The notes below the pieces were generated by a model. That model saw only the letters and a program-made list of their open reading frames with translations. It was not told where the DNA came from and made no database searches. Source: an uncultured Paraprevotella sp. (GTDB lineage: Bacteria; Bacteroidota; Bacteroidia; Bacteroidales; Bacteroidaceae). From it: a stretch of 64,000 nucleotides of DNA. A program made the translations under genes and the position numbers. This document shows positions 43,563 through 53,055 of the stretch, piece after piece. Numbering within the stretch: the first letter of the stretch is position 1; every line of letters starts with the position of its first letter. The stretch lies in contig CALUIV010000002.1 in the NCBI GenBank assembly GCA_944320775.1, forward strand, positions 87,224-151,223, given 5' to 3'.

Positions 43563-44882
43563 ATGAAACATCGGGTTTTTAGTGAAGACTTGGTGGCTCG
43601 TGTTGTAGATGAACTTCAAATAGCTAATCTTGAGCGAGCTACCATCGGTGAGGTTCTTTTAGTTGCCTCTCGTCTGGAAGAGCTGACTGGGATTCCGTTT
43701 ATTCGGATGGATCAGGGATCGCCTGGATTACCGGCCAATATGATTGGTGTTGAAGCAGAAAAGGCAGCTCTAGATCGAGGAGTGGGGTCGCAGTATCCGG
43801 CTGCAGCTGGTGTGGCCGAGTTGAAAGAAGCTGCTTCTCGTTTTGTAAAAGCGTTTGTGGATATTGATATTGCACCGGCTGGTTGTATTCCGACAACAGG
43901 GTCAGTAGCAGCTTCTTATGGTTCTTTTATTGCCTGTACTCAACGTATTCCCGGTAAGAATAAAGTTCTTTTTATTGATCCGGGTTTTCCTATACAAAAG
44001 TCGCAATTGCGGATTATCGGGGCAGAATGGGAATGGTTTGACATTTATGATTACCGAGGTGAAGCATTGCGTGGAAAGTTGGATTCTTATTTGAAAAAAG
44101 GTGATATCGCAGCAATTGTGTATTCGAATCCCAATAATCCTGCTTGGATTTGTTTGGAAGATTCGGAATTAAAGATTATCGGTGAATTGGCTACAAAATA
44201 TGATGCCGTAGTATTAGAAGATATGGCCTATTTTTGTATGGACTTCAGACAAGATCTTGGGACACCATTTGAACCACCATATCCGCCAACGGTAGCTAAA
44301 TATACGGATAATTATATATTAATGCTGTCTTCGTCTAAAATTTTCAGTTATGCAGGTCAGCGTATGGCTGTAGCGTGCATATCAGACAAACTGTTCACCC
44401 AATATTATCCAGCTTTAGCAGAACGGTATGGTGATTCCGGAGTTTTTGGACAAACATTCATAGCATCCATACTTTATATGATTACTTCGGGGTGTACGGC
44501 ATCAACACAATACGGATATGCTGCGATGTTGAATGCAGCAGTTGAGGGACGTATTGATTTTGTTGCTGATACGCGCGAATATGCCCGGCGTGCTCGAAAA
44601 ATGAAACAGATTTTTACAGAAAATGGTTTCCATATCGTGTATGATCATGATGTTACTCAGCCGGTTGGAGATGGATTCTTTTTTACTCTAGGATATGGTA
44701 AAATGAGTAGTGGTGAGTTGTTGAAAGAGTTGCTTTATTATGGTGTGAGTAGTATCGCTTTGGGTACAACCGGAAGTGAACAGCAAGGTGTGCGTGCTTG
44801 TACGTCAAGAATGCGCGATGAACTTTATCCAATCTTAGAAGAACGGATGAAAGGTTTTTTAGAGGATCATCCTTTGGACTGA
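43563..44882 (+). CDS. PLP-dependent aminotransferase (class I/II)
   Basis: The 439-aa aminotransferase is expected to make the arylpyruvate used by IorAB. Motifs: DQGSPGLPAN near residue 42, PTTGSVAASYGSF, VYSNPNNPAWICLED (Asn and Asp contacts to PLP) and SSSKIFSYAGQRMAVACIS, whose Lys should bind PLP. The C-terminal half carries CTSRMRDELYP. Substrate choice (Phe, Tyr, Trp or other) cannot be fixed by sequence. It lies 16 bp after iorB. Confidence 0.88.
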   Translation: MKHRVFSEDLVARVVDELQIANLERATIGEVLLVASRLEELTGIPFIRMDQGSPGLPANMIGVEAEKAALDRGVGSQYPAAAGVAELKEAASRFVKAFVDIDIAPAGCIPTTGSVAASYGSFIACTQRIPGKNKVLFIDPGFPIQKSQLRIIGAEWEWFDIYDYRGEALRGKLDSYLKKGDIAAIVYSNPNNPAWICLEDSELKIIGELATKYDAVVLEDMAYFCMDFRQDLGTPFEPPYPPTVAKYTDNYILMLSSSKIFSYAGQRMAVACISDKLFTQYYPALAERYGDSGVFGQTFIASILYMITSGCTASTQYGYAAMLNAAVEGRIDFVADTREYARRARKMKQIFTENGFHIVYDHDVTQPVGDGFFFTLGYGKMSSGELLKELLYYGVSSIALGTTGSEQQGVRACTSRMRDELYPILEERMKGFLEDHPLD

Positions 44883-44926
44883 TCTTATTTTTAGAATATA
44901 TAAAATCAAATTATTCAAGAATAAAT

Positions 44927-46228
44927 ATGATTTGGAATAAAAGCAAAGAGTGCATGAGCCGTGAAGAAATGAGAGAACTTCAGGGCAAAAGATTGCATAA
45001 ATTGGTTGATTTAGTGTATCACAATACACCTTTTTATAGAAATAAATTACAGGAGATGGATATTACTCCTGATGATATTCAGACAATAGATGATATTGTT
45101 AAATTACCGTTTACGACCAAACAGGATTTGCGCGACAATTACCCTTATGGACTTCAGGCTGCTTCGTTGCAGGAGATCGTGCGAGTGCATGCTTCTTCAG
45201 GAACAACCGGTAATCCGACTGTTGTCGGGTATACAAGAAGAGACTTGGAAATATGGAAAGAGGCAACGGCCCGTTGTTTGGCAGCATATGGTGTTTCTAG
45301 AGATGATGTTTTTTCTGTAGGTTATGGATATGGCTTGTTTACAGGAGGTTTAGGTTTACATTATGGTGTAGAGCATTTGGGTGCAACAGTTATTCCTACA
45401 TCTACGGGAAATACAGAAAAACATCTGCATTTACTTCGTGATTTAAAAGTGACCGGGTTAGCTTGTACACCATCTTATGCATTGTATTTGGCTGAAGCTA
45501 TGGATAAATATGGGTTGACAAAAGAAGATTTGCATTTAAAGATTGGTGCTTTTGGAGCTGAGCCGTGGACTGAAAATATGCGTAAAGAGATTGAGGACAA
45601 ATTAGGACTTCAGGCTTATAATATTTATGGATTAAGTGAGATTTCAGGTCCTGGAGTTTCTTATGAATGTTCTTGTAAGTGTGGATCGCATATTTGTGAA
45701 GATCATTTTTATCCTGAGATTATAGATCCGGAGACAGGACGTGTTTTGCCTTACGGAGAAACCGGTGAACTTGTCTTTACTACATTAACGAAAACAGGTA
45801 TGCCACTTTTACGTTATCGTACGAAGGATTTAACTTCATTGATAGCAGATCCATGTGCATGCGGAAGAACAAATGTACGGATGACACGAATCATTGGACG
45901 TTCTGATGATATGTTAATTATTAGAGGTATTAATGTATTCCCATCACAGGTAGAGAGTGTAATTCTAGAAATGAAGGAGTTTGAGCCACAGTATATGCTG
46001 ATAGTTGACCGTCAGGGAAATCTCGATACATTGGAGGTTCAGGTAGAATTACGAAAAGAGCTTTATTCCGATGAAATGGGAACTTTGTTGGGCCTGAAAA
46101 AGAAGCTGGCAGACCGATTAAAGAGTGTATTGTCTATCAGTGCTAACGTTAAATTGATGGAACCAAATTCAATTCCACGTAGCGAAGGAAAAAGTAAGCA
46201 TGTGATCGATTATCGAAAACTAAAATAA
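44927..46228 (+). CDS. paaK: Phenylacetate-CoA ligase family protein
   Basis: The 433-aa adenylate-forming enzyme has the P-loop HASSGTTGNPTVVGYT (about residue 90), YGLSEISGPGVSYEC (A5), LRYRTKDLTSLI (A7) and RIIGRSDDMLIIRGINVFPSQVE. In anaerobes of this type it is thought to run toward acid plus ATP from arylacetyl-CoA, or to activate the acid. The Cys cluster CSCKCGSHICEDHF and CACGR are usual in this branch. It is the next-to-last gene of the operon. Confidence 0.93.
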   Translation: MIWNKSKECMSREEMRELQGKRLHKLVDLVYHNTPFYRNKLQEMDITPDDIQTIDDIVKLPFTTKQDLRDNYPYGLQAASLQEIVRVHASSGTTGNPTVVGYTRRDLEIWKEATARCLAAYGVSRDDVFSVGYGYGLFTGGLGLHYGVEHLGATVIPTSTGNTEKHLHLLRDLKVTGLACTPSYALYLAEAMDKYGLTKEDLHLKIGAFGAEPWTENMRKEIEDKLGLQAYNIYGLSEISGPGVSYECSCKCGSHICEDHFYPEIIDPETGRVLPYGETGELVFTTLTKTGMPLLRYRTKDLTSLIADPCACGRTNVRMTRIIGRSDDMLIIRGINVFPSQVESVILEMKEFEPQYMLIVDRQGNLDTLEVQVELRKELYSDEMGTLLGLKKKLADRLKSVLSISANVKLMEPNSIPRSEGKSKHVIDYRKLK

Positions 46229-46243
46229 AAAAAGGAGGCTGTT

Positions 46244-46660
46244 ATGACAATCAAACAGATATCTGTCTTTCTGGAAAATAAAAGTGGAAGAATCAATGAT
46301 GTGACTAAAGCTCTTGCTAAGGCAGGCATAAATATGCATGCATTTAGCATGGCCGAGACAACGGATTTTGGAATTTTAAGGCTTATTGTCTCTGATGTTG
46401 AACGTGCAATTGTGGTTTTGCGTGAAGCAAACTTTTCTGTGGTTCAAACAGATGTAATTTGTATCAGTTGTCCCAATGTGGCTGGTTCTTTGTCTGTTAT
46501 TTTGGAACATTTGGCTGATAAAAACATTTTTATAGAATACATGTATGCTTTTGCTCAAGGGGATCAAGCTAATGTTGTGATTCGGCCGACTGATTTGCAA
46601 CGTTGTTTGGAAGTATTGCAAGAAAACAAATGTAATGTGTTAACTAATAGAACATTATAA
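46244..46660 (+). CDS. Tandem ACT-domain protein
   Basis: The 138-aa protein consists of two ACT domains (MTIKQISVFLENKSGRINDVTKAL; CPNVAGSLSVILEHLADKNIFIEYMYAF), a module that binds amino acids. It follows paaK by 15 bp, as ACT proteins often do in arylacetate/IorAB operons. It probably senses an aromatic or other amino acid and modulates a partner; it has no catalytic domain. Confidence 0.92.
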   Translation: MTIKQISVFLENKSGRINDVTKALAKAGINMHAFSMAETTDFGILRLIVSDVERAIVVLREANFSVVQTDVICISCPNVAGSLSVILEHLADKNIFIEYMYAFAQGDQANVVIRPTDLQRCLEVLQENKCNVLTNRTL

Positions 46661-46800
46661 TGTGCTCAAATTATGAGCGAAGGAAATATTGCTTTGTAAA
46701 GATTGTTGGCAAATATTTTGTCCGTGCTTAAAGTAAAAGTTTACTTATGAAGACTGGATTCTTTTCGATAGAAAAAAGTTTCAGGGACATTTGAATAATT

Positions 46801-46853
46801 AAAAATCAACCAATTAATTCATAATCGCCTAATGAATTAATTGGTTGATTTTT
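46801..46853. terminator. Bidirectional terminator between the ACT gene and mlaF
   Basis: A long 22-bp inverted repeat (46801-46822 with 46832-46853), AT-rich, with A-run on one side and T-run on the other, between convergent operons. Confidence 0.88.
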
Positions 46854-46869
46854 TATATTTCTCATGATT

Positions 46870-47655
46870 CTATTTTTTAGGAGTGGATGTTTGATGGGTA
46901 CTCATATATGCTTCTTTGACTTTTCGGAATAAGTCAGATGCAAAAATAAAATTATTTAATTTTTCGTTTGTAGCTCCCATAATTTGTGATTTGTCACCTT
47001 CCCATTCTTTACAACCTTCATATATGTAAATGATCTTTTCTCCGATACCCATAACAGAATTCATGTCGTGTGTATTGATAATTGTTGTCATATTATATTC
47101 TTGGGTAATATCGTGTATCAGGTCATCGATAACAAGTGATGTCTTTGGATCGAGGCCAGAATTAGGTTCGTCGCAAAAAAGATATTTCGGATTAAGTGCA
47201 ATCGCTCTGGCTATGGCTACACGTTTTTGCATACCACCGCTGATTTCACCGGGGAATTTTTTTTGAGCATCAAGAAGATTAACGCGGTCAAGACAAAAAC
47301 GGGCACGTTTGACTCTGTCTTCCAAAGGTGCATCAGAAAACATATCAAGAGGAAACATGACATTTTCTAAAACACTCATGGAGTCAAAAAGAGCTGCACT
47401 TTGAAATATCATACCCATTTCTCGTCGGATCAGCATTTTTTCTTTTTTCCCCATTGCGGCATAATTACGACCGTCATAAAGAATATTACCAGTAGTAGGT
47501 TGTAATAAGCCAACGATACACTTCATCAAAACAGTTTTACCAGAACCACTTTGCCCGATAATTAAATTGGTTTTTCCGTTTTCAAAGGTGGCATTGATGT
47601 CCTTGAGTACATCTTTGTCGTCAAAAGATTTATATAAGTTTTGAATTTCAATCAT
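46870..47655 (-). CDS. mlaF: ABC transporter ATP-binding protein, MlaF-like
   Basis: The 261-aa ATPase has Walker A GQSGSGKTVLMK, Q-loop FQSAALFDSMSV, signature ISGGMQKRVAIARAI, Walker B LFCDEPNSGLDP and H-loop NTHDMNS. The features (SVLENVMFPL, GLDPKTS) are those of MlaF, the motor of phospholipid transport between inner and outer membranes. It follows the MlaE-like permease gene by 8 bp on the same strand. Confidence 0.93.
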   Translation of the reverse strand: MIEIQNLYKSFDDKDVLKDINATFENGKTNLIIGQSGSGKTVLMKCIVGLLQPTTGNILYDGRNYAAMGKKEKMLIRREMGMIFQSAALFDSMSVLENVMFPLDMFSDAPLEDRVKRARFCLDRVNLLDAQKKFPGEISGGMQKRVAIARAIALNPKYLFCDEPNSGLDPKTSLVIDDLIHDITQEYNMTTIINTHDMNSVMGIGEKIIYIYEGCKEWEGDKSQIMGATNEKLNNFIFASDLFRKVKEAYMSTHQTSTPKK

Positions 47656-47663
47656 TATACAGT

Positions 47664-48410
47664 TTATGATAAAAGTTGTGTTAGGAATATATCTGCAAAA
47701 AGGATCAGGACGCTACTGCTTACAACTGCATTTGTACTGGCTTTTCCTACTTCCACGGAACCTCCTTCTACTGTGTAGCCAAAAAAGGCTGATACACTGG
47801 AAATAATAAAAGCGAAGAAAATAGATTTTATGTATCCCATCCAGACATACCATTCCTTGAAGTCATATTGTAATCCCAACGTAAGATCCTCCAGTGTTAT
47901 AACGTTTGCAATGACAGAAGTGGCATACGCTCCGATGAAGCCGGCAAATATACTGAAAGAAACTAGAATTGGAATCATGGTGATCATTCCAATAATTTTA
48001 GGCAAAATCAGAAAATTAGCAGAATTTATACCCATAATTTCCAATGCATCAATTTGTTGGGTAACTCTCATGGTTCCAATTTCAGATGCTATGTTTGATC
48101 CTACTTTTCCTGCTAGTATCAAACACATGATTGCTGAAGAAAATTCCAACAGCATGATTTCTCGGGTTGTATAACCAGTCACAAAACGTGGCATCCAGGA
48201 ACTTTGGATGTTCAATTTGATTTGAATACAAATCACGGCACCAATAAAGAATGAGATGAGCAGCACGATTCCAATCGAATCGACACCAAGCTGATTCATT
48301 TCTTTGATGTATTGTTTGAAGAACATACGCATCCGTTCAGGACGTGAAAATGTCTTCTTCATAAGTTCGAGATATTTTCCAAAAGAAGATAAAGCCTTTA
48401 TTACCAACAT
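47664..48410 (-). CDS. mlaE: Phospholipid ABC transporter permease, MlaE-like
   Basis: The 248-aa inner-membrane permease has about five transmembrane segments and the MlaE motifs GVDSIGIVLLISFFIGAVI, TREIMLLEFSSAIMCLILAGKVGSNIASEIGTMRVTEQID-like (here VTQQIDALEIMGINS), and FGYTVEGGSVEVGKASTNAVV. The substrate-binding MlaD (MCE) gene is not next to it in this window. A TATTTTTG box lies at 48442-48435 upstream. Confidence 0.92.
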   Translation of the reverse strand: MLVIKALSSFGKYLELMKKTFSRPERMRMFFKQYIKEMNQLGVDSIGIVLLISFFIGAVICIQIKLNIQSSWMPRFVTGYTTREIMLLEFSSAIMCLILAGKVGSNIASEIGTMRVTQQIDALEIMGINSANFLILPKIIGMITMIPILVSFSIFAGFIGAYATSVIANVITLEDLTLGLQYDFKEWYVWMGYIKSIFFAFIISSVSAFFGYTVEGGSVEVGKASTNAVVSSSVLILFADIFLTQLLS

Positions 48411-48531
48411 GATTTTATATCGTTTTTGAGCTTACAAAAATAATGAATATCCTATAAAAAAACGCAATCCATTAAATAGTTTTTCAGAATTCTATACTAT
48501 TTTGTATTTTTGCATGGTAAATTAAAAAACA

Positions 48532-49341
48532 ATGGCTGAAACAGTGGTTCAAAGTGAGCACAATACGAATCTGGTGCTCCGTTCGGAGGGACTAGTGAAA
48601 ACGTATGGTAAACGTACGGTGGTAAATAATGTGTCTTTTGATGTAAAACAGGGCGAAATTGTTGGTCTGCTTGGACCAAACGGAGCGGGAAAGACCACTT
48701 CTTTTTATATGACGACAGGTCTTGTTGTTCCAAATGCTGGAAATATTTTTCTTGGTGACCAGGAAATAACCAAATATCCTGTATATAAGCGAGCACGTGC
48801 CGGTATAGGTTATTTGGCACAAGAGGCTTCGGTTTTTCGTAAAATGAGTGTTGAGGATAATATTGCATCCGTATTGGAATTAACCGGAAAACCGAAAGAG
48901 TATCAAAAGGAAAAATTAGAGAGTTTGATTGCTGAGTTTCGGTTGCAGAAAGTGCGGAAAAACTTAGGTGACCGTCTTTCTGGAGGAGAACGTCGTCGCA
49001 CGGAGATAGCCCGTTGTTTGGCTATCGATCCTAAATTTATTATGCTTGATGAGCCTTTTGCTGGAGTAGACCCTATTGCCGTGGAAGATATTCAATACAT
49101 TGTATGGAAATTAAAACAAAAAAATATTGGAGTATTGATTACAGATCATAATGTTGAGGAAACATTATGTATTACGGACAGAGCCTATCTTCTGTTTGAG
49201 GGACAAATACTGTTTCAGGGTACCCCTCAGGAATTGGCCGTAAATGAAGTAGTTCGTGCGAAATATTTGACCAATAGCTTTGTTCTGAGAATGAAAGATT
49301 TTCAAAAAATTGATCAGGAAAAAAACGCACAAGAGCTGTAA
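48532..49341 (+). CDS. lptB: LPS export ABC transporter ATPase
   Basis: The 269-aa ATPase powers LptFG extraction of lipopolysaccharide from the inner membrane. Walker A GPNGAGKTTSF, Q-loop GYLAQEASVFRKMSVEDNI, signature LSGGERRRTEIARCL, Walker B IMLDEPFAGVDPIAVEDIQ and ITDHNVEETL. The SVFRKMSV and EPFAGVDP forms are those of LptB. It is divergent from mlaE; TATTTTTG at 48505-48512 is a likely -7 box. Confidence 0.94.
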   Translation: MAETVVQSEHNTNLVLRSEGLVKTYGKRTVVNNVSFDVKQGEIVGLLGPNGAGKTTSFYMTTGLVVPNAGNIFLGDQEITKYPVYKRARAGIGYLAQEASVFRKMSVEDNIASVLELTGKPKEYQKEKLESLIAEFRLQKVRKNLGDRLSGGERRRTEIARCLAIDPKFIMLDEPFAGVDPIAVEDIQYIVWKLKQKNIGVLITDHNVEETLCITDRAYLLFEGQILFQGTPQELAVNEVVRAKYLTNSFVLRMKDFQKIDQEKNAQEL

Positions 49342-49416
49342 TGTCTGGTTGATTTTTGCTTTGGATGGCCAGAAACAGGCAAATTGGAAACGTGTGCTTG
49401 TTTTTTTCCCCTCTTA

Positions 49417-49448
49417 TTTGATTTTATGAAAGATAAAAGCTATTTTTG
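49417..49448 (+). promoter_or_regulatory. Trigger factor promoter
   Basis: TTTG (49417-49420), a 20-bp spacer and TATTTTTG (49441-49448), 54 bp before the ATG. Confidence 0.65.
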
Positions 49449-49502
49449 CAGACTCAAAGAATAAAATCGGAAATAAACATCATAATTATAAATAAGTTCA
49501 AA

Positions 49503-50867
49503 ATGAATATTTCATTAGAAAACATGAGTAATGTAAGCGCTCTGCTTACGATTAAGATTGAGAAAGCTGATTATGCCGAAAGAGTAGAGGCTTCATTGAA
49601 AAACTATCGTAAAAAGGCAGCTATGCCTGGATTCCGTCCGGGTCAGGTTCCTATGGGCTTGCTTAAAAAACGTTTTGGCAAGGAAGTTACAGCTGAAGAA
49701 GTAAACAAATTATTAGGCGAAAAACTTTATGGATATATCAAGGATAATAATATCAATATGTTAGGTGAGCCTCTTCCAAACGAGGAACGTCAGCCAAAGA
49801 TTGATTTTGATACCATGGAGGATTTCGAATTTGTCTTTGATATCGCTTTGGCTCCTGAATTCAAGGCTGAATTGACTTCTGCTGATACTTTAGATTATTA
49901 TCAGATTGAAGTGAGCGATGAGATGGTTGACAAACAAGTTGACATGTATGCTCAGCGTGCTGGAAGTTACGAGAAAGTAGAAAGCTATGAGGCTAAAGAT
50001 ATGGTAAAAGGTCTGTTGGCTGAGCTTGATGAAAATGGCAATACAAAAGAAGGTGGTATTCAGGTTGAAGGTGCAGTAATGTTGCCTGAATATATGAAAA
50101 ATGATGAACAGAAAGCTATCTTCAATGGATGTAAGGTAAATGATGTTCTTGTCTTTAATCCGGCAACTGCTTACGATGGTCATGATGTGGAAATTGCTTC
50201 TCTTCTTCATATAAAGAAAGAAGAAGCTGTTGATATCAAATCCAATTTTAGTTTCCAAGTTCAGGAAATTACCCGTTTTGTAAAGGCTGAATTGAATCAG
50301 GAACTTTTTGATCAGATTTTAGGAGAAGGTGTTGTTAGCAATCAGGATGAATTCCGTTCTCATATCAAAAAATCACTTGAAGAACAATTGGTTTCAGACA
50401 GCAATTACAAGTTGATGGTTGATGTTCGCAAATATTTGATGGATAAGGTTGGTCAGCTGGAGTTCCCGGATGCTCTTTTGAAGCGCGTTATGAAGTTGAA
50501 TAATCCAGATAAAGGTGACGACTTTGTAGAGAAAAACTATGCAGACAGTATAGAAGAATTGAAATGGCATTTGATAAAAGAGCAGCTTGTTAAAGCATTC
50601 GAGATTAAGGTTGAACAGAATGATCTTATGGATGCTGCTAAGGAAATTACCAAAATGCAGTTTGCACAATATGGTATGATGAATGTACCTGAGGATCTTT
50701 TGAATAATTATGCTCAGGAAATGTTGAAGAAGAAAGATCAGGTAGAGAATTTGGTAAACAGAAGTATTGAAACAAAACTTGCTGCTGTAATCAAGACTGT
50801 AATTACTTTGAATACAAAGACGGTAAGTGTTGAAGAATTCAATAAATTATTCTCTGCAGAAGAATAA
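49503..50867 (+). CDS. tig: Trigger factor
   Basis: The 454-aa ribosome-associated chaperone has an N-terminal ribosome-binding domain with PGFRPGQVPMGLLKKRFG (the GFRxGxxP signature, about residue 43), a divergent central FKBP-like domain and a long helical C-terminal domain. The ATG at 49503 (MNISLENMSNVSALLTIKI) is the family start; 19 upstream codons overlap the promoter. It is followed by clpP-clpX, the classic order. Confidence 0.94.
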   Translation: MNISLENMSNVSALLTIKIEKADYAERVEASLKNYRKKAAMPGFRPGQVPMGLLKKRFGKEVTAEEVNKLLGEKLYGYIKDNNINMLGEPLPNEERQPKIDFDTMEDFEFVFDIALAPEFKAELTSADTLDYYQIEVSDEMVDKQVDMYAQRAGSYEKVESYEAKDMVKGLLAELDENGNTKEGGIQVEGAVMLPEYMKNDEQKAIFNGCKVNDVLVFNPATAYDGHDVEIASLLHIKKEEAVDIKSNFSFQVQEITRFVKAELNQELFDQILGEGVVSNQDEFRSHIKKSLEEQLVSDSNYKLMVDVRKYLMDKVGQLEFPDALLKRVMKLNNPDKGDDFVEKNYADSIEELKWHLIKEQLVKAFEIKVEQNDLMDAAKEITKMQFAQYGMMNVPEDLLNNYAQEMLKKKDQVENLVNRSIETKLAAVIKTVITLNTKTVSVEEFNKLFSAEE

Positions 50868-50899
50868 GATTATCGTAAAAAAAGATAAATGTTAAAAAC

Positions 50900-50970
50900 A
50901 AAAGGACTTCTGAGCCGTATTTTTAGTAAGTTTGCTATGAATAATGATAAAGCTCAGAAGTCCTTTTTAT
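50900..50970 (+). terminator. Long-loop hairpin between tig and clpP
   Basis: A perfect 16-bp stem (50900-50915 with 50952-50967) with a 36-nt loop, then TTATTT. It probably ends tig transcripts; since no clear clpP promoter lies between, it may also act as an attenuator. Confidence 0.75.
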
Positions 50971-50985
50971 TTATATATAAATGAT

Positions 50986-51651
50986 ATGATGAAAGATTTT
51001 AGAAATTATGCGGTGAAGCATTTGGGCATGAACAGTATGGTTCTGGATGATGTTATTAAAGCCCAAGGGCAGTATGTTAACCCATATATTCTTGAAGAAC
51101 GTCAGTTGAATGTTACGCAGATGGATGTTTTCTCCCGTTTGATGATGGATAGAATTATCTTTCTGGGTACTCAGATAGACGATTATACGGCAAACACACT
51201 TCAGGCGCAATTGTTGTATTTGGATTCTGTTGATCCTTCAAAGGATATTTCGATTTATATTAATTCACCAGGTGGAAGTGTATATGCCGGTTTGGGTATA
51301 TACGATACGATGCAGTTTATTTCCAGTAACGTTGCAACAATTTGTACAGGTATGGCGGCTTCTATGGCGGCTGTATTACTCGTGTCAGGAACAGAAGGCA
51401 AGAGATTTGCATTGCCACATAGTCGTGTTATGATTCACCAGCCTTTAGGAGGGGCCCAGGGGCAAGCTACAGATATGGAAATTACTGTACGAGAGATTAT
51501 GAAGCTAAAGAATGAACTGTATACCATTTTAGCAGAACATTCACATACGCCTTTTGAAAAAGTTTGGGCTGATTCAGAAAGAGATTATTGGATGACGGCT
51601 GTAGAAGCTAAAGAATATGGAATGATTGACCAAGTATTAACCCGTAAATAA
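50986..51651 (+). CDS. clpP: ATP-dependent Clp protease proteolytic subunit
   Basis: The 221-aa serine protease has the Ser in [12 protein letters not shown] (about 117), the His in [18 protein letters not shown] (about 142) and the Asp in the later segment ending [26 protein letters not shown] forms the oxyanion loop. A double ATG (50986 and 50989) starts the protein; the first is used here. It lies 5 bp before clpX. Confidence 0.95.
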   Translation: MMKDFRNYAVKHLGMNSMVLDDVIKAQGQYVNPYILEERQLNVTQMDVFSRLMMDRIIFLGTQIDDYTANTLQAQLLYLDSVDPSKDISIYINSPGGSVYAGLGIYDTMQFISSNVATICTGMAASMAAVLLVSGTEGKRFALPHSRVMIHQPLGGAQGQATDMEITVREIMKLKNELYTILAEHSHTPFEKVWADSERDYWMTAVEAKEYGMIDQVLTRK

Positions 51652-51656
51652 ATATA

Positions 51657-52889
51657 ATGAAGAAGGTTTGTTCTTTTTGTGGTAGAGGTGAAAAGGATGT
51701 TCGCTTGTTAATTACAGGTATGAACGGGTTTATTTGCGATGAATGTGTTGAACAGGCACATGAGATTATCAAAGAGGCTTTTGCTGCAAATAAAACTGAA
51801 AATGCGGATGCTTTAGGTTTTGATCTGAATACTCTTCCCAAACCAAAGGATATAAAAGAATATTTGGATCAGTATGTAATCGGACAGGATGATGCTAAAC
51901 GCTATTTGGCTGTTTCTGTATATAATCATTATAAGCGATTGGCGCAAAAAAAGGCCGATGATGGTGTGGAGATTGAGAAATCAAATATCATTATGGTTGG
52001 CAGTACGGGTACTGGTAAAACATTATTGGCACGTACGATTGCTAAATTATTACATGTACCGTTTACTATTGTAGATGCAACAGTCTTTACGGAGGCAGGC
52101 TATGTAGGTGAAGACGTAGAGAGTATCTTGTCTCGACTACTTCAGGTAGCAGATTATGATGTTGACGCTGCACAACGAGGGATTGTCTTTATTGACGAAA
52201 TTGACAAAATTGCCCGTAAGAGTGACAATCCTTCAATAACACGTGATGTGAGTGGTGAAGGTGTGCAGCAAGGCTTATTGAAATTATTGGAAGGCTCAGT
52301 GGTTAATGTTCCACCTAAAGGGGGAAGAAAACATCCGGATCAGAGTTATATTCAGGTTGATACCCGCAATATTCTTTTTATTTGTGGAGGGGCTTTTGAT
52401 GGAATTGAGAAAAAAATTGCTCAACGTATGAATACTCGTACGGTTGGATATAGTTCTATTTTGAATAAAACCAATATTAATTCGGGCAATTTGATGAAGT
52501 ATATTTTGCCTCAAGATTTAAAATCATTTGGATTGATTCCGGAAATTATCGGTCGTTTACCTGTCCTGACTTATTTGAATCCTTTGGATCGTGAAGCCCT
52601 TCGTAATATTCTGACGGAGCCTAAAAATTCCATAGTTAAGCAACAGATCAAATTGTTTGAGATGGATGGTATAAAATTGGAATTTGATGATGCAGCTTTG
52701 GAATATATTGTTGATAAGGCCGAAGAATATAAGTTAGGGGCGAGAGGATTGCGTGCAATCATGGAAACAGTCATGATGGATGCTATGTATGAACAGCCGT
52801 CAATGAAGGTTGATCATTTCAAAGTGACCCTTGAATATGCAAAGCAGCAGTTGGAAAAAGCTGATTTGTCTGCAATGAAAGAACGCTGA
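51657..52889 (+). CDS. clpX: ATP-dependent Clp protease ATP-binding subunit ClpX
   Basis: The 410-aa AAA+ unfoldase has an N-terminal zinc-binding domain ([16 protein letters not shown]), Walker [13 protein letters not shown], pore loop GYVGEDVE, Walker [13 protein letters not shown] and the [22 protein letters not shown] motif. IGF-like loop residues are present in the region after FDGIE. It is coupled to clpP. Confidence 0.96.
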   Translation: MKKVCSFCGRGEKDVRLLITGMNGFICDECVEQAHEIIKEAFAANKTENADALGFDLNTLPKPKDIKEYLDQYVIGQDDAKRYLAVSVYNHYKRLAQKKADDGVEIEKSNIIMVGSTGTGKTLLARTIAKLLHVPFTIVDATVFTEAGYVGEDVESILSRLLQVADYDVDAAQRGIVFIDEIDKIARKSDNPSITRDVSGEGVQQGLLKLLEGSVVNVPPKGGRKHPDQSYIQVDTRNILFICGGAFDGIEKKIAQRMNTRTVGYSSILNKTNINSGNLMKYILPQDLKSFGLIPEIIGRLPVLTYLNPLDREALRNILTEPKNSIVKQQIKLFEMDGIKLEFDDAALEYIVDKAEEYKLGARGLRAIMETVMMDAMYEQPSMKVDHFKVTLEYAKQQLEKADLSAMKER

Positions 52890-52944
52890 TAAAGTTATTG
52901 GAACGAAGAAATAATGTAACAATGAAAAAATAGTTGCTCGATAA

Positions 52945-52977
52945 TTTGCAAATATGTAGGATTTGTTTATAACTTTG
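52945..52977 (+). promoter_or_regulatory. recQ promoter
   Basis: TTTG (52945-52948), a 21-bp spacer and TAACTTTG (52970-52977), about 72 bp before the recQ ATG. Confidence 0.62.
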
Positions 52978-53055
52978 TTAGGCGCAAAATATATCCAATA
53001 GTATATTTATCGCTTAAACTAACCTGAATTTGATAATGTCGAGGAACTATTGCTT

